Assembly: GCF_004564275.1 (NCBI RefSeq)
Contig: NZ_SPDV01000002.1
Coordinates: 1-64,000, forward strand
Direction: 5' to 3'
DNA from: Sphingomonas parva (ex Maeng et al. 2020)
Lineage (GTDB): Bacteria > Pseudomonadota > Alphaproteobacteria > Sphingomonadales > Sphingomonadaceae
Length of the DNA stretch: 64,000 nt
Shown here: piece after piece, positions 26,796-35,232 of the stretch
How the letters are laid out: each line of letters starts with the position of its first letter
Position numbering within the stretch: position 1 is the stretch's first letter
Translations under genes and position numbers: made by a program
Notes under the pieces: generated by a model
Told to the model about the DNA's origin: nothing
Seen by the model: only the letters and a program-made list of their open reading frames with translations
The model's database searches: none

Positions 26796-29007
26796 TCAGC
26801 CTGATCTCGCGCTCCCGGCTGCCGACCCCGCCGTAACGGTAGGGCTCGTAGCCATAGCCGTAACCATAGCCGTGAGCGCGGTGACGATACTTCGTCAGCA
26901 CCGCGCCGGCGAGATTACCGCCCGAGGCACGGAGACGGTTCAGCGCGTCGACCGCAGCGCCGGTCCGCGTTTTGCCGCTCTCGATCACGAGCAGGGTGGC
27001 TCGGCAGGTGGCAGCGAGCAGCGGCGCATCGGCGAGCCCGAGAACCGGCGGGCCATCGACGATGACCATGTCGTAGGTGCTGGCGGCTTCCGCGATGATG
27101 GCCTTCATCCGGGCGGAGGCGAGCAACTCGGCCGGGTTCGGCGGCAGCGGTCCGCACGGCAGCAGCGAAAGCCCCTCGAACTGCGTCTTCACGACATGTC
27201 CGGTCACCGGATCACCGTTGGTGAGCAGCTTGGAGAGCCCCTCGCTCGGCTCGGTGCTGGTCACAAAGGCCGGCGTCCGCAGATCGCTGTCGATCAACAG
27301 CACCGAGTTCCCGAGGCGCGCGAAGCCTTGGGCAAGCGCCAGCGTGGTGCTCGACTTGCCTTCGGCGGCGCGCGTGCTCGTGATCAGCAACGTCTTGGGA
27401 GCGCCGCTCTCGGTGGTGAACTGGAGCGACGTGCGCAGCGACGAATACGCCTCTGAGATCGGCGACGACTGATCCTGCAGTTCCTCCGCGATCGCGCCCT
27501 GCCCCTTCTTCTTCGGAATGACTCCGAGGGAAGGCAGGCGCAGTTTCTCACGCACGTCGTCGGGCGTCTTAACCGTGTCGTTCAGGAATTCGAGCGCCAG
27601 CGCCGTACCAAATCCGATGACAAGGCCGAGGATTAGGCCTGCGGCGAGGTTCAGCAGCAGGTTGGGGCTGTAGGGGCCTCCCGGCGGCTCAGCGCGGTCA
27701 ACCACCGACACGGTGTTCGTGCCGATCCCGCCGGCGACACCGATCTCCTTGTAGCGTTGCAGCAATGCGTCATAGAGTGAACGGTTCGTGTCCACCTCGC
27801 GCTGGATGATATTGTACTGGATGCGTTCGCCGCGCTCAGTGAGCACGCTGTTCTTCAGCCGCTGGACCTGCCCCTGCAGCTTCTGCTCCTCGGCCATCGC
27901 AGCCTGGTATTCGGCGAGCAACGTGCTGGTCTTGCCGCCGGCGACCGCGTTCCGCTCCTGAGCGATTTCCTCGCCCAGAGCCTCGATGCGGCTGCGCAGC
28001 CGAACCATGTCGGGATAGTCGGGCTTAAAGGAGGAGAGCTTTTCCTGATATTCGGCCTGCAGGCCGGCGCGCGGGCTGCGAAGCGCCGCAGTGCTGTCGA
28101 TGACGGCCGCCGCGTTGAGGCGGGCTGACTGGCGGTAACGCTGCTCGGCCGCGATCCGGCGGGTCTGCGCCTGGGCCAAGGCATCGTTGAGCGCGATCAG
28201 AGACGCGCCCTGCAGTGAGCTGGTGTCGCCCGGCGTGCCACCGTCCTGACCACCGGTTGTAGCCGTGGTGATCAGCCCCTCCGCCTGGGCATAGGCGACG
28301 AGCCGACGCTCGCCGTTTTCGAGCTCGCCCTTCACCTTGGCAATCTGACGCTCGAGGAACTGACGGGCGTAGGAAGAGGCCTCGTAGCGGCGCTCGAGAT
28401 TCGAATTGATGTAGTTGTCCGCGAAGCTGTTCGTGATCTGTGCCGCCAGCGCCGGCGATTCGGAAACGAAAGCAATCTTGACGATGCGGCTGTTTGGAAC
28501 CGGGTTTACCTCGAGACCGCCCATCAGCTTCCCGGTCGCGATCTTCAGACGCGTATTACGATCGGCCTGAACCGGGACGAACTCGTTGTTGCCCGGGAGG
28601 TTGAGTTCCTGAGCGACCCGTTGCGCGAGGCTGCGGCTGGCGAGCAGGCCGACCTGCGTGGCCATGTAGTCGCGGTCGTTGCTGACGCGCGGCGTGCCCG
28701 TCTTCCGCTCGTCGAGAATTTCGACGGTGGGCGGGTTGATCTCGAGCGTCGCGGTCGAGCGATACAGCGGCGTAGTCAGGAACGTGAACACAACGGCGCA
28801 GGCGATGCCCACGGCAACCGCACCAAGGATGAGCCACCGCCATTCCGACAGGATTCGCCACAACGTGGCGAGATTGATGTCGGGCATGGTGCCGGTGTTG
28901 TAACTCTGCTGCCCCCATTGCTGCGGCAGGGCGAGGTCACTCCCGGTGTTCGGTGCGAGCGGCCAGATCGGCTGCGCGCCGGCGGGCTCGATGTTGTTGT
29001 TGCTCAT
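26776..29007 (-). CDS. Polysaccharide co-polymerase with tyrosine autokinase domain (Wzc/GumC-CapB type BY-kinase)
   Basis: A 743-residue protein. A Wzz-type chain-length domain has TM1 at about 58-78, a coiled-coil periplasmic part at about 205-420, and TM2 at about 449-472. A cytoplasmic BY-kinase follows: Walker A with Lys551 (RAAEGKSSTT), Walker A' VLLIDSDLRTP (569-579) and Walker B MVIVDGPP (647-654). The tail has seven tyrosines (707, 714, 716, 718, 720, 723, 725) in a Gly-Tyr repeat. The domains control chain length and export together with the Wza-like protein, 53 bases upstream. Cycles of Tyr-tail phosphorylation are the known control in this family. Confidence 0.95.
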   Translation of the reverse strand: MSNNNIEPAGAQPIWPLAPNTGSDLALPQQWGQQSYNTGTMPDINLATLWRILSEWRWLILGAVAVGIACAVVFTFLTTPLYRSTATLEINPPTVEILDERKTGTPRVSNDRDYMATQVGLLASRSLAQRVAQELNLPGNNEFVPVQADRNTRLKIATGKLMGGLEVNPVPNSRIVKIAFVSESPALAAQITNSFADNYINSNLERRYEASSYARQFLERQIAKVKGELENGERRLVAYAQAEGLITTATTGGQDGGTPGDTSSLQGASLIALNDALAQAQTRRIAAEQRYRQSARLNAAAVIDSTAALRSPRAGLQAEYQEKLSSFKPDYPDMVRLRSRIEALGEEIAQERNAVAGGKTSTLLAEYQAAMAEEQKLQGQVQRLKNSVLTERGERIQYNIIQREVDTNRSLYDALLQRYKEIGVAGGIGTNTVSVVDRAEPPGGPYSPNLLLNLAAGLILGLVIGFGTALALEFLNDTVKTPDDVREKLRLPSLGVIPKKKGQGAIAEELQDQSSPISEAYSSLRTSLQFTTESGAPKTLLITSTRAAEGKSSTTLALAQGFARLGNSVLLIDSDLRTPAFVTSTEPSEGLSKLLTNGDPVTGHVVKTQFEGLSLLPCGPLPPNPAELLASARMKAIIAEAASTYDMVIVDGPPVLGLADAPLLAATCRATLLVIESGKTRTGAAVDALNRLRASGGNLAGAVLTKYRHRAHGYGYGYGYEPYRYGGVGSREREIRLIAQRES

Positions 29008-29060
29008 GGGTAGCGTGGCTGCCTTTCAGCGAGTCTGCCGGAACGCTCTAGGCGAAGCGC

Positions 29061-29633
29061 TCAGAAGTTTAGCGGGTTGAAGAGGCCGAGGATCGGAAGC
29101 GATTGCAAAACCTCGCGCTGCACCTGCTTCACGCGGGAGCCGTCCACGACAACGATGTCGCCGCTGTAGATGCGAGGATCCTCGATCTTGCCGCGACGGA
29201 TGTCGGTCAGGTCGAAGGCTGCGGCCATTCGCTGGCCACCGATCTGACGAAATACGGCGACGCGGCGCGGGTTTGAAAATTCGTCCGTGCCCTTTGCCAG
29301 CGCAATCGCCTGGATCAGTGTCATTTTGCCGTTCACAGGGAACATGCCGGGGTTGCGCACCGCGCCGTCGACGGTCACCTGCCGCGTCGTGGAGGAAACC
29401 ACGCCGACGTTGATGTCGGGAGACTGGAGATATTTCGCGCCCAGCAGCTCCGTGAGCTTACGGTCGAGCTGCTCCGTCGTGAGATCGACAGCGCGAACGC
29501 TGCCGATCAGCGGCATCGATAGATTGCCGAGGAGGTCCACCTCATAGTCGCCGGAAAGGTCCGGAACCTGGAACACGCTCACCTTCAACTTGTCGAGCGG
29601 GGCGATCCGGTAGTCGCTCTCGAGCACCGACAA
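29061..29633 (-). CDS. Wza-like polysaccharide export protein (Poly_export/SLBB), 5' end uncertain
   Basis: 190 residues from TTG 29633 cover the Poly_export domain (DYRIAPLDKLKVSVFQVPDL), an SLBB region (VTVDGAVRNPGMFPV) and a short C-terminus. It should form the outer-membrane export channel working with the kinase at 26776. The frame stays open upstream to 29765 and encodes a clear lipobox, Leu-Ala-Ala-Cys, within LRLLAALAACAGS. There is no ATG, GTG or TTG in that stretch except 29633. A good GTG/ATG start with an AGGA Shine-Dalgarno at 29775/29769 is in another frame. A one-base difference would join them (see findings), so the gene is either frameshifted or uses a rare start. Confidence 0.82.
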   Translation of the reverse strand: MSVLESDYRIAPLDKLKVSVFQVPDLSGDYEVDLLGNLSMPLIGSVRAVDLTTEQLDRKLTELLGAKYLQSPDINVGVVSSTTRQVTVDGAVRNPGMFPVNGKMTLIQAIALAKGTDEFSNPRRVAVFRQIGGQRMAAAFDLTDIRRGKIEDPRIYSGDIVVVDGSRVKQVQREVLQSLPILGLFNPLNF

Positions 29634-29775
29634 AGCAGGCGAGTCAGGTTCGCCAAATTGCTCGGCCGACGGGTGATAAGGGATGGTGCCCCCGCGCGAT
29701 CCTGCGCAGGCAGCGAGGGCCGCGAGCAGGCGCAGGCTGCACGCCCGCCTTCTGTGCGTCGGCAGTCATCGACAC
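29634..29775 (-). other. Probable frameshifted lipoprotein signal region of the export gene
   Basis: The minus strand reads AGGA, six bases, GTG (29775), TCG, ATG (29769), then Thr-Ala-Asp-Ala-Gln-Lys. That frame runs into a TGA about 40 codons on. The frame of the export gene begins after a TGA at 29766-29768 and holds the hydrophobic stretch and lipobox with Cys encoded at 29706-29708. Removing one base from the GGG run at 29744-29746 would give Met-Thr-Ala-Asp-Ala-Gln-Lys-Ala-Ala-Cys-Ser, then the lipobox. This is direct reading; the cause (mutation or sequence error) is open. Confidence 0.6.
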
Positions 29776-29809
29776 GGGCGATCCTAAATTCTGCAAAATT
29801 TGTTCCCTC

Positions 29810-29837
29810 AAACTAACGTATGCGGCTCTTGGGTCAA
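29810..29837 (-). promoter_or_regulatory. Candidate promoter of the export/kinase/ligase operon
   Basis: In a locally AT-rich gap upstream of the export gene, the minus strand has TTGACC (29832-29837), then 16 bases, then TAGTTT (29810-29815). The -35-like hexamer is embedded in an inverted repeat TGGGT-TG-ACCCA, which could be an operator. The match to a sigma70 -10 box is only moderate. Confidence 0.3.
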
Positions 29838-29939
29838 CCCATATTGCTGTTCATTGAACCCACGGCAGCGGAATTGGACTGTTGAATCAGTAGGATGCGG
29901 GAAAGGTCTCAAGCTCAGTCCAGCTTCCCCGCAACCGAC

Positions 29940-30725
29940 TCAGGCCCCGACCTTCGCTCCCCTCGTTTCGGTCGCAAGATACCAGCGCTTCGATCCTTCG
30001 ATCGCGAGAGCCGTCAGAACCCCGCTGTGGTAGGCACCGGTGTCGATCGCGATCCTGTTCGGCCGTTCCTCCACCTCGTCCACGATGGTGTGGCCATGAA
30101 CGACGATGAACCCGTGTTCCTTGGCATCGCTCAGGAACGGGTCGCGAATCCAGCGCAGATCGTGCCGATCCTGCTCCTCCAGACCCACCCCCGGCCGAAT
30201 GCCGGCGTGGACGAAAAGATAGTCGCCGAAGCGGAAGGTGTCCCCGAAGCTTTCCAGGAAATCCCGATGCTCCCGGGGCACCTTGCTGCGGATCATCTCG
30301 ATCGCCGCTTTCTCATCCATGCGGCGGAGAGCGTCAGCATTCACTCCATAGCTTTCCGCACACTCGGCGCCGCCGAATTTCAGCCAGCTCGGCAGGATGT
30401 CGGCGTCGCCGTCCAGGATGCGGAGCAGGATTTCCTCATGATTGCCGGACAGAAACACCGGGCGGGCGAAGTCGGGTCGGTAGGTACGAAGCCGTTCGAC
30501 GACCCCCGCCGAATCCGGGCCGCGATCGATGAGGTCGCCCAGAAAGACGATGAAGTTGCGCGCCGCGGGCCGCGAGGCGATGTCCGTCTCGATGAGTCGG
30601 AGGACCTTCTCGAGCAAATCGAGCCTGCCATGGATGTCGCCGACCGCATAAGCGCGTGCGCCTTCCTTCCCGCGGCTCGTGTTGCGGCCTGCCAGGCCGC
30701 CCCTCAGCCTGTCGAAAATACCCAC
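29940..30725 (-). CDS. PPP-family metallophosphoesterase (serine/threonine protein phosphatase-like)
   Basis: About 261 residues from GTG 30725, which has a strong GAGGAG six bases upstream; the longer ATG frame at 30767 lacks this. Metal-binding motifs are GDIHGR (29-34), GDLIDRGPDS, GNHEE and VVHGHT, the full PPP signature set. It dephosphorylates proteins or Ap4A-like nucleotides. Its position directly upstream of, and in line with, the tyrosine-kinase operon makes a link to polysaccharide control possible, though PPP enzymes are usually Ser/Thr-directed. Confidence 0.88.
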   Translation of the reverse strand: MGIFDRLRGGLAGRNTSRGKEGARAYAVGDIHGRLDLLEKVLRLIETDIASRPAARNFIVFLGDLIDRGPDSAGVVERLRTYRPDFARPVFLSGNHEEILLRILDGDADILPSWLKFGGAECAESYGVNADALRRMDEKAAIEMIRSKVPREHRDFLESFGDTFRFGDYLFVHAGIRPGVGLEEQDRHDLRWIRDPFLSDAKEHGFIVVHGHTIVDEVEERPNRIAIDTGAYHSGVLTALAIEGSKRWYLATETRGAKVGA

Positions 30726-30940
30726 GATAAACTCCTCGGTCCGATGGGCGACAAATCCGCCTCCCATGTCCTTGCTGATGCTGTTCTAACTGCGGCGTGC
30801 CCGCCGGCCCCCAGCCGCGCCGCCTCCCGAGCCGAGTTCTGGTCCGGCGTCGTGTGGAGCGCTGGTGACGTCATTTGCCCGCGATGTCAATTTGCTGCGC
30901 GCCGGATTGCCGCTGGCTGAACGAGAGTCGGCGTCGTTGC

Positions 30941-32368
30941 TCAGTCGAACAGCTTGCCCGGGTTCATGATCCCGAGTGGATCGAGCGCCTGCTTGATCGC
31001 CCGCTGCGCATCGAGGCGGGCTGGCGGCGAGGTGCGCAGAAAGACCTCCCGCTTCATCTGTCCGATGCCGTGCTCTGCGGAGATCGAGCCACTGGCGGCG
31101 ATCACCATATCGTAGACCATCGACGAAGCGGCCGATCCTTCCTCCTCCAGCCATCGATCCGCCGCCGCTCCGGAGGGTGCCTGGACGTTGAAGTGCACGT
31201 TGCCGTCGCCAAGGTGACCGAAGGCGATGACCCTGGCGCCCGGAAACCGGCGTTCGACCGCGGTCCGCGCCTCCTCGATGAAGCGCGGCATCGCGGAGAC
31301 CGGAACGGAAATGTCGTGCTTGAGCGCCGGCCCGTCGAGCCGCTCGGCTTCGGACACGCTCTCGCGCAGTCGCCAGAGTGCCTCGGCCTGCGCCTGCGAG
31401 GTCGCGATGGCGGCATCCAGCACCAGGCCCTGCTCCACAGCCTCGACCAGCGCGTCCTGAAGCGTTTCCGCGGCGGGTGCCGCCCCATGCGGCGCCACCG
31501 CCTCGATCAGGACGTTCCAGGCATGGGGCGCAGCGAGCGGGGCGCGCGTTCCTGCGATCCGCCGCAGCACGAGGTCGAGCGCGTTCGCCGGCACCAGCTC
31601 GAAGCTCTCTACCGCATCGCCGGTTCGCGCCTCCAGCCGGCGCAGCAGGGTGAGGGCAGCCTCGGGGGACTCGAGGCCGGCCCATGCGACGGCCGACGAG
31701 CCGGGGCTGGCGACCAGCCGCAGGCTGGCCGCGGTGACGATCCCGAGCGTCCCTTCCGCCCCGACCAGCAACTGCCGGAGGTCGTAGCCGCGATTGTCTT
31801 TCCGCAACGCCGAGAGCTCTTCGTAGAGGCTGCCGTCCGGGAGCACGGCTTCGAGCCCGAGGACGAGCGAGCGCATCGGCCCGAAGCGGAGCACCTGCGT
31901 TCCGCCGGCATTGGTCGAGACCAGCCCGCCCACGGTCGCCGAACCCTTGGCGGCAAGCGAAAGCGGGAAGCGCCGCCCGATGCCCTGGGCGGCCTCGTGA
32001 ACCCGGCTCAACACCACGCCGGCTTCGGCGACCAGCATGTTGTCGCTCTCGGACACGCTGCGGATCGAGCTCATCCGGCGAAGCGAGAGGAGCAAAGCCT
32101 CCCCGCCGGCTGGCGGAGTCGCACCGCCGACCATCGAGGTGTTGCCGCCCTGTGGAACGAGTCCGACGCCGCTGTCCGCGCACCGGCCGACGATCGCCTG
32201 CACTTCGGCGACCGTGGACGGAGACAGGAGTGCCCGCGCCACACCGCGGTAGCGGCCCCGCCAGTCGGTGAGCCACGGCTCGAGATCGGCCGGATCGCGG
32301 CTGAACCCGCGCGGGCCAAGAAGCGTCTGGAGGTCGGACAGCAAGGCATCGGAAGGCGGGTTCGCCAT
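30941..32368 (-). CDS. FAD-binding 2-hydroxyacid dehydrogenase (GlcD / D-lactate / D-2-hydroxyglutarate dehydrogenase family)
   Basis: A 475-residue flavoprotein. The FAD_binding_4 part has VPQGGNTSMVGGA and GGLVSTNAGGT; GAEGTLGIVTAASLRL follows. The FAD-oxidase C domain has HLGDGNVHFN and EHGIGQMKRE, the metal/substrate histidines of this family. It oxidises a D-2-hydroxyacid, passing electrons to an electron-transfer protein or quinone. Substrate is unresolved; D-2-hydroxyglutarate or D-lactate are most likely. No partner iron-sulphur subunit is adjacent, which argues against the three-subunit glycolate oxidase. Confidence 0.9.
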   Translation of the reverse strand: MANPPSDALLSDLQTLLGPRGFSRDPADLEPWLTDWRGRYRGVARALLSPSTVAEVQAIVGRCADSGVGLVPQGGNTSMVGGATPPAGGEALLLSLRRMSSIRSVSESDNMLVAEAGVVLSRVHEAAQGIGRRFPLSLAAKGSATVGGLVSTNAGGTQVLRFGPMRSLVLGLEAVLPDGSLYEELSALRKDNRGYDLRQLLVGAEGTLGIVTAASLRLVASPGSSAVAWAGLESPEAALTLLRRLEARTGDAVESFELVPANALDLVLRRIAGTRAPLAAPHAWNVLIEAVAPHGAAPAAETLQDALVEAVEQGLVLDAAIATSQAQAEALWRLRESVSEAERLDGPALKHDISVPVSAMPRFIEEARTAVERRFPGARVIAFGHLGDGNVHFNVQAPSGAAADRWLEEEGSAASSMVYDMVIAASGSISAEHGIGQMKREVFLRTSPPARLDAQRAIKQALDPLGIMNPGKLFD

Positions 32369-32522
32369 CCGCCCTCACTGGCCCAAGCCGGAGGGGGAGG
32401 CAATGCTGCTGTCAGCCTGCGGCGTGGCTGGGTGGTTCCGGAGGCGCTTCCGCGCGGCGTGATCAGGCTCTAGGAAGGCGCGACTCCTTCGGGAGCGGGC
32501 AGAGGCCGAGTGGGAGACTGAC

Positions 32523-32927
32523 GTGGAATTGAGGCTGGTTGGACGCGCCGCAATCATATCTGGATTTGTCTTGCTCGCCGGCTGCGACCCCGCGCCGGAA
32601 GTTCCTGCCGATGGGTCGATCAATCAGCCCCTACCCGCCTCGATCTGCACCGAGGCCACGAAGTCTCTGGAGACGCTGAGCAAATCCGGCAGCTTCGAAT
32701 ATGACCGTGAGGGCAATGCCACGCTCCAGCAGGACATCTGGCTGCAGCTCGGATCGGCTGGGCAGAATCAGCTCACTCAGGCGCTTGCCTTTGCGGCCGC
32801 CTGCGCCACCGGAAAAACGCCGCGGGAGCAGCAGGTTCTGGTCCGAGCTGATGACGGACGCACGTTGAGCAACCGCACGGTGGAAATCGCGCCGGATACC
32901 GACCTGCTCTTCGACCAGGATCGCTGA
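32523..32927 (+). CDS. Small lipoprotein, function unknown
   Basis: A 134-residue protein from GTG 32523. A short basic n-region and hydrophobic core lead to the lipobox Leu-Ala-Gly-Cys near residue 21, so it should be a processed lipoprotein. The mature part has two further Cys and a region DGRTLSNRTVEI with no motif I recognise. Divergent from the FAD dehydrogenase (154 bases) and upstream of tamA on the same strand (130 bases). Confidence 0.7.
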   Translation: MELRLVGRAAIISGFVLLAGCDPAPEVPADGSINQPLPASICTEATKSLETLSKSGSFEYDREGNATLQQDIWLQLGSAGQNQLTQALAFAAACATGKTPREQQVLVRADDGRTLSNRTVEIAPDTDLLFDQDR

Positions 32928-33057
32928 GCCCAGCGGGGCGGCAGCGAACCGGCTAAAAAGCCCGGAACACCCTTTTGTTCCGTCATTCCGGCGGTATTTT
33001 TTCGCATCCCGTCGCATTGCCAAGGTCTTCCAATTCCATCACTTTCCGGCGTAATGA

Positions 33058-35232
33058 ATGTCGTTACGGGAGCGATGCTTTTTGAGGAAGACGAGCGTCC
33101 TTTTGTCTACTGCCGCTGCCGGCGCGATGACTGTCGCGTCGCCTGCGGGCGCGCAGATGCCAGCACCCTCCGCATCGCAGTCGCCGCCTGCCGCGTCGGA
33201 GGAGGCCATCGTCCCCGACAGCCAGTTCGAGGAGGCACTCCCGCCGCTCGATCCTGCCCTGGGTCAGCCGCTCGAGCCGCTCGAGGATTTCGATGTGAAG
33301 GACGCGCCGCCGGTGACGGCGCAAGGCGAGATCATTCCGGACGCGCCGATCTCCGACCCCGCCCTCACCGAGCCTCTCAGTCCACTCGCCACCTTCGATG
33401 TTCAGACGCCGCCGGCCGGAACCGAGAGCGAGGAGGATGCTCCGGGGCCGGTGGAGCCGGTCCGTTATACGCTCGAGATTGAAGGTCTCGACCAGGTCGG
33501 GCTGGAAGGCAATTTCCGCGACCTGTCCGCGTTGGAGGATGCCGACGGAGAGGCCACCAACGGCTCGCAGGTTCAACAGCGCGCCGACGAGGACGAGCTG
33601 CTCGCAGTGCGGCTGCTGCGCTCGGAAGGCTATTATGATGCGACGGCCGTATCGACGATCGAGCAGCTTCCGGAGCCCGGCCGGCTGCGCGTCGTGCTCA
33701 CCGCCGTTCCGGGCCAGCGCTACAGTTTCGGGCAGATCGCGATCACGGGACCCGAAACGCAGCCGCCCGGCATTGCTCGCGAGGCGCTGCCTCTGAAAAG
33801 CGGGCAGCCGATCGTGGCCATCGACGTCGAAGCTGCCGAGGCGAACGTTCGCCTGCGTCTGCCGCAGCAGGGCTATCCTTTCGCCGAGGTCGGCCTGCGC
33901 GACATCCTGCTCGATCCCGCCACCAGGCTCGGAGACTACACTTTGCCGGTCGAGCCCGGACCCCGATCGAGCTTCGCCGGCTTCACCACCGAAGGCGACC
34001 TCGCCTTCGATGCCGAGCATGTCGGCGTGCTCGCCCGGTTCAGGCGCGGCGAACTGTTCGATCAGCGCAAGGTGGACGATCTGCGCGAGGCGATGATCGC
34101 CACCAACCTGTTCTCCACAGTGTCGGCAGAGCCGGTCCGAACCGGAGAGACCGCGCCTGACGGCACCGAATATGTGAACATCCTTGTCCGTCAGGACGCC
34201 GGACCGGCCCGCTCCCTCGCCGGGAGCGTGGGCTACAGCACCGGCGAAGGCTTCCGCGCCGAAGGCACGTGGGAGCATCGCAACTTCTTTCCGCCGGAAG
34301 GCGCCATCCGGGCGACGGCGATTGCCGGGACGCAGGAGCAGACGGTGCGCTTGCAGTTCCGGCGCGCCAACGCGGGCAAGCGCGACCGCACCGTCCTTGT
34401 CCAGGCCGAGGCAGGGCGGCGCGACTATGCCGCCTTCCGCGGCTACACCGCCCGGCTCCATGGCCTGATCTCGCGCGAATCCACGCCGATCTGGCAGAAG
34501 AAGTGGACCTGGGCCTATGGCGCCGAGATCATCGCCACCAACGAGAGCCGGATCGGCGAGCCGGAGCTGTCGATCGGCGACGCCTTCTTCCTTGCCGGCG
34601 TCACCGGTCAGCTCGGCTACGATGCTTCGAACAGCCTGCTGGACCCGACCCGCGGGTTCCGTCTTCTTGGCCGGATCAATCCCGAAACATCGCTGCGCGA
34701 CCCTGGACAACCCTATGTCCGCAATTTCCTCGACGGCAGCGCCTATTTCCCGGCTACCGACAGCCTGACGATCGCCGGACGCGCCCGTGTCGGCTCGATC
34801 TACGGAGCAGAGTTGAACGAGTTGGCGCCGTCGCGCAGAATCTATGCCGGCGGCGGCGGCTCCGTTCGCGGCTTCGGCTATCAGGAGCTCGGCCCGAAGG
34901 AGGTGCTTCCGAATCCCAAGTTCGATCCCACCGATCCGGACGAGAAGGACGATCCTACGATCCTGGTGCCGACCGGCGGCCGCAGTGTCGTCGAATTCGC
35001 GCTCGAGGCGCGCTATCGATTCGGCAATTACGGAATCGTCCCGTTCATCGACGCTGGTCAGGTCTATACCAGCCAGTATCCCAAGCTCTCCGATCTCCGC
35101 TTCGGCGTCGGTATCGGCGGCCGCCTGTACACCAATTTCGGGCCGATCCGCGCCGACGTGGCGATCCCGCTGGGCCGCCGCGAGGGTGAGTCGAAGGTCG
35201 CAGTCTACGTCTCGATCGGGCAGGCCTTCTGA
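33058..35232 (+). CDS. tamA: Autotransporter assembly factor TamA (Omp85 family)
   Basis: A 724-residue outer-membrane protein. The signal peptide ends about residue 32 (ASPAGA-Q). A proline/acid-rich linker of about 100 residues follows, then POTRA-like repeats. From about residue 380 comes a 16-strand barrel with the GGGGSVRGFGYQELGP motif (the VRGF loop-6 signature) and a terminal Phe beta-signal (VSIGQAF). It works with TamB to insert outer-membrane proteins and in lipid transport. Its stop overlaps the tamB ATG by one base. The long acidic linker before the POTRAs is longer than in enteric TamA. Confidence 0.92.
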   Translation: MSLRERCFLRKTSVLLSTAAAGAMTVASPAGAQMPAPSASQSPPAASEEAIVPDSQFEEALPPLDPALGQPLEPLEDFDVKDAPPVTAQGEIIPDAPISDPALTEPLSPLATFDVQTPPAGTESEEDAPGPVEPVRYTLEIEGLDQVGLEGNFRDLSALEDADGEATNGSQVQQRADEDELLAVRLLRSEGYYDATAVSTIEQLPEPGRLRVVLTAVPGQRYSFGQIAITGPETQPPGIAREALPLKSGQPIVAIDVEAAEANVRLRLPQQGYPFAEVGLRDILLDPATRLGDYTLPVEPGPRSSFAGFTTEGDLAFDAEHVGVLARFRRGELFDQRKVDDLREAMIATNLFSTVSAEPVRTGETAPDGTEYVNILVRQDAGPARSLAGSVGYSTGEGFRAEGTWEHRNFFPPEGAIRATAIAGTQEQTVRLQFRRANAGKRDRTVLVQAEAGRRDYAAFRGYTARLHGLISRESTPIWQKKWTWAYGAEIIATNESRIGEPELSIGDAFFLAGVTGQLGYDASNSLLDPTRGFRLLGRINPETSLRDPGQPYVRNFLDGSAYFPATDSLTIAGRARVGSIYGAELNELAPSRRIYAGGGGSVRGFGYQELGPKEVLPNPKFDPTDPDEKDDPTILVPTGGRSVVEFALEARYRFGNYGIVPFIDAGQVYTSQYPKLSDLRFGVGIGGRLYTNFGPIRADVAIPLGRREGESKVAVYVSIGQAF

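Noticed and set aside
32964..32981. Six-base-pair hairpin after the small lipoprotein
   Set aside because: Too short and followed by mixed sequence rather than a T-run, so not listed as a terminator.
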